From Actinomycetota bacterium (GTDB lineage Bacteria; Actinomycetota; Acidimicrobiia; IMCC26256; PALSA-610), in assembly GCA_030839105.1 (NCBI GenBank), contig JAUZEI010000643.1:1-14444 (forward strand): a stretch of DNA of 14,444 nucleotides, written 5' to 3'. Of this stretch, positions 12,918 through 14,444 are shown piece by piece (position 1 is the stretch's first letter; every line of letters begins with the position of its first letter). Position numbers and translations under genes: made by a program. The notes beneath the pieces were generated by a model. It saw nothing but the letters and a program-made list of their open reading frames with translations. It made no database searches and had not been told where the DNA came from.

Positions 12918-13745
12918 ATGGCGGAAACCTCCGAGCTGGAGTCGGGATACGGCCCGAGGAGCCGGCGCGGCGACAACCTGCTCAACGACTTCGTCCAGGA
13001 GAGCGCCGAGTCGTACGCGGCATTCGGCGAAGCCCGCTCCGACCGGGTGGAGCGCATCGAGGGTGTCGTCACGCTCATCGACGCCGGTTCGCCGCTGCCC
13101 TTCAGCAATCGGGCCGTGCTCGAGCAACCGATCGACGACATCCGGTCGGTGCTCGATCACATCCGCCCGTTCTACGACTCCGGGACCGCGACCCCCTTCC
13201 TGCTCGACAGCGCCTGGCCGACGCCGGATCTCACGCCCATCGGCTTCGCCCGCATGGGCCACCCGCCGCTGATGGTTCGCGCGCCGGGCCCGGCGTTCCC
13301 GACACCACCGGACGAGTTGCGCATCGTGCGCGTCGACGACGAACGCACCGCCTTCGACTACGAGCAGGCGTTGATCTACGGCTATCCGGCGCCGCAACTA
13401 CAGCCGATGAACGACGTCACCATCCTCACGCCCGCAGCGCTCGCCACCCCCGGGTGGCATCACTTCGTCGGTTACGTCGACGACCGCGCGGTCGCCGCCG
13501 GATCGGGATTCGCGGGCGAGTCGCTCGTGCGCGTCGACAACATCGCGACGCTCGAGTCGGAGCGCGGACGCGGCTACGGCCTCGCCATCACCGCGGCGGC
13601 CGCGTCGATCGATTCGTCGAAACCGGCAACGCTGATCGCGAGTGATCTCGGCCGGGGCGTGTACGAGCGGCTCGGGTTCGTCGCGTTGTTGCGCTTCACG
13701 TACTGGCTCGGCCTGCGTTCGGAGGCCGAGTTCGCGCGTCGCTAA
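12918..13745 (+). CDS. GNAT family N-acetyltransferase
   Basis: This is a 275-residue protein. The C-terminal half (about 134-262) is a GNAT domain: strands HHFVGYVDDRAVAAGSGF and LVRVDNIATLES, the acetyl-CoA pyrophosphate loop ERGRGYGLA (R216-G221), and the closing DLGRGVYERLGFVALLRFTYW with its usual Y-x-x-x-G-F. The N-terminal half (1-130) resembles a degenerate first GNAT-like domain with LPFSNRAVL and HIRPFYDSG. This suggests a two-domain enzyme with one active site, as in other long actinobacterial members. The acceptor substrate is unknown. ATG 12918 is the first possible start, because TGA at 12909-12911 is in the same frame; a GGGAG lies 14 bases away, too far to be an obvious ribosome site. 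It diverges from the FadD-like gene and converges with the TIGR03085-type gene. Confidence 0.85.
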   Translation: MAETSELESGYGPRSRRGDNLLNDFVQESAESYAAFGEARSDRVERIEGVVTLIDAGSPLPFSNRAVLEQPIDDIRSVLDHIRPFYDSGTATPFLLDSAWPTPDLTPIGFARMGHPPLMVRAPGPAFPTPPDELRIVRVDDERTAFDYEQALIYGYPAPQLQPMNDVTILTPAALATPGWHHFVGYVDDRAVAAGSGFAGESLVRVDNIATLESERGRGYGLAITAAAASIDSSKPATLIASDLGRGVYERLGFVALLRFTYWLGLRSEAEFARR

Positions 13746-13766
13746 CGACCGCCACCACCGCGGTCG
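13746..13766. terminator. Hairpin between convergent GNAT and TIGR03085-type genes, likely terminator
   Basis: CGACCGC (13746-13752) and GCGGTCG (13760-13766) form a perfect 7-bp stem with a 7-base loop, starting on the base after the GNAT stop codon and filling most of the 28-base gap between convergent genes. There is no T-tract, as is common in high-GC actinobacteria. Confidence 0.5.
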
Positions 13767-13773
13767 AACCGGC

Positions 13774-14403
13774 TCAGATGCCGAAGCTCGCCGCGTGCAC
13801 GATCGCGACGGCCGTCGGATCACCGTCGATGGTGACCGCTGCCGCTTCCTTGCGGCCGGCCATGTACAGCGTCAGCTCGCCGGTCGGACCCGTCATCGTC
13901 ACCGCCGACCCATCGGTCGACACGACGCGTTCGCGACCGTCGGGAGTACGCAAGGTAAGGGCCGCGCCCTTGACCGCCTTCTTCGACATCCGCGCGCCGA
14001 ACCCGAGCATCCGCCAGAGAATCGCGTCCATCTCGTCGTCGATGTCGCGCGGTCCCTCGCCGGAGGCGCGGCGCACGTCCTCGTGATGGATGAAGTTCTC
14101 GTTCACGTTCGCAACCGCGAGGGGGCCCGTGCGGTGCATCCACGGCGGCCCGGTGCGCAGCATCGCGACGAGCGGCTCGTAGCCCTTGGCTTTGCAGCGA
14201 TCCATCACGTGCCGGAGGTGCCCGGCGAGGGGAGGGAACACCAGGCCCAACGCGGCGTCGGAGCGCGTCTCGCGCGCGACGAGGTGGGCGGCGAGATCGA
14301 GCGTCAACCAACCCGCACACAATGTCGGAGCCTCAGGGCCGTACTTCTCGAGCGTGTCGCACAGCGCGGCGCGCTCCTTCAGCAGCACCGGGGTCGCGGC
14401 CAT
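13774..14403 (-). CDS. TIGR03085-type metal-binding protein (DinB/MDMPI-like)
   Basis: This is a 209-residue protein of the DinB-fold maleylpyruvate isomerase-like group, closest to what I know as the TIGR03085 family of actinobacteria. APTLCAGWLTLDLAAHLVARE carries the first metal ligand, H40. NVNENFIHHEDVRRASG supplies E102 and H106 in the E-x3-H arrangement, so the full triad is present. The C-terminal portion (about 143-209) with TPDGRERVV and GPTGELTLYMAGR is the typical second domain. The function is unknown; relatives are thought to be mycothiol-dependent. ATG 14403 is preferred over GTG 14409 because AGGAG (14413-14409) is 5 bases before it and overlaps the GTG. The stop of the upstream gene is only 2 bases away, so both are in one operon. 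Confidence 0.88.
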   Translation of the reverse strand: MAATPVLLKERAALCDTLEKYGPEAPTLCAGWLTLDLAAHLVARETRSDAALGLVFPPLAGHLRHVMDRCKAKGYEPLVAMLRTGPPWMHRTGPLAVANVNENFIHHEDVRRASGEGPRDIDDEMDAILWRMLGFGARMSKKAVKGAALTLRTPDGRERVVSTDGSAVTMTGPTGELTLYMAGRKEAAAVTIDGDPTAVAIVHAASFGI

Positions 14404-14405
14404 GT

Positions 14406-14444
14406 TCACTCCTCGTAGAAACGCAACTCGACGGTGTTGCCGTC
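14406..14444 (-). CDS. C-terminal end of a VOC/glyoxalase-like gene (partial)
   Basis: Read on the minus strand from the window edge, the last 12 codons give DGNTVELRFYEE followed by TGA at 14408-14406. The ending D-G-N-x-V-E-L is the usual C-terminal signature of VOC/glyoxalase-like proteins. The stop is 2 bases before ATG 14403 of the TIGR03085-type gene, and its final codons contain that gene's AGGAG ribosome site. Most of the gene is outside the window, so the family call rests on one short motif. Confidence 0.6.
   Translation of the reverse strand, partial: DGNTVELRFYEE

Noticed and set aside
12842..13645. Alternative plus-strand frame over the GNAT gene, with a start at 12908 near GGGAG
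   Set aside because: The product is Arg-rich and lacks any domain; the frame starting at 12918 holds the GNAT motifs.
1..14444. Search for CRISPR arrays, tRNA or rRNA genes, transposases, phage genes and toxin-antitoxin pairs
   Set aside because: No regularly spaced repeats, clover-leaf-like segments, transposase or integrase motifs or small paired toxin-like genes were seen by reading; this was not a computed search.

Overview
The window is high-GC bacterial DNA, dense with short operons. GTG and TTG starts, two MDMPI/DinB-like proteins of families usually found with mycothiol, a DrrA/DrrB-type exporter, FadD-like, TetR, MarR and VOC genes point to an actinomycete. An Acidimicrobiia-type genome would fit, but that placement is inference. 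No tRNA, rRNA, CRISPR array, insertion sequence or phage gene was seen, and no stretch over 300 bases lacks a gene.

Layout. Bases 1-813 (-) hold a DinB/MDMPI-like protein cut by the window edge. Bases 949-3463 (+) hold small metabolic or unknown genes: an SRPBCC protein, an isochorismatase-like hydrolase with an abnormal N-terminus, an ABM-like protein, a conserved protein of unknown function and a VOC protein. Bases 3511-5321 (-) are an ABC-2 exporter pair (ATPase then permease, 4-base overlap). Facing it across a 99-base region with two inverted repeats is a (+) cluster at 5421-8672: MarR regulator, gluconate-2-dehydrogenase-subunit-3-like protein, GMC flavoprotein with a four-cysteine motif, and a CxxC peroxiredoxin-like protein. 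Next, a cupin (-) and a TetR gene (+) diverge around a 21-bp palindrome, and the TetR gene is followed 4 bases later by a HAD hydrolase. A free-standing MshEN domain protein (-) and a FadD-like ligase (-) lie at 10583-12843. A GNAT gene (+) diverges from the ligase. The window ends with a TIGR03085-type protein (-) and the last 12 codons of a VOC-like gene (-).

How the genes may work together. The best candidate for a coherent system is 3511-8672: a MarR protein placed to control both a small-molecule exporter and a flavin oxidoreductase with its small subunit and a thiol protein. This looks like a sense-oxidise-export module for a hydrophobic or toxic compound; the substrate is unknown. The second point of interest is the free-standing MshEN (cyclic-di-GMP-type) domain with no ATPase attached. 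Several genes have a -10-like hexamer six bases before the start codon and no Shine-Dalgarno sequence, which suggests leaderless transcripts.
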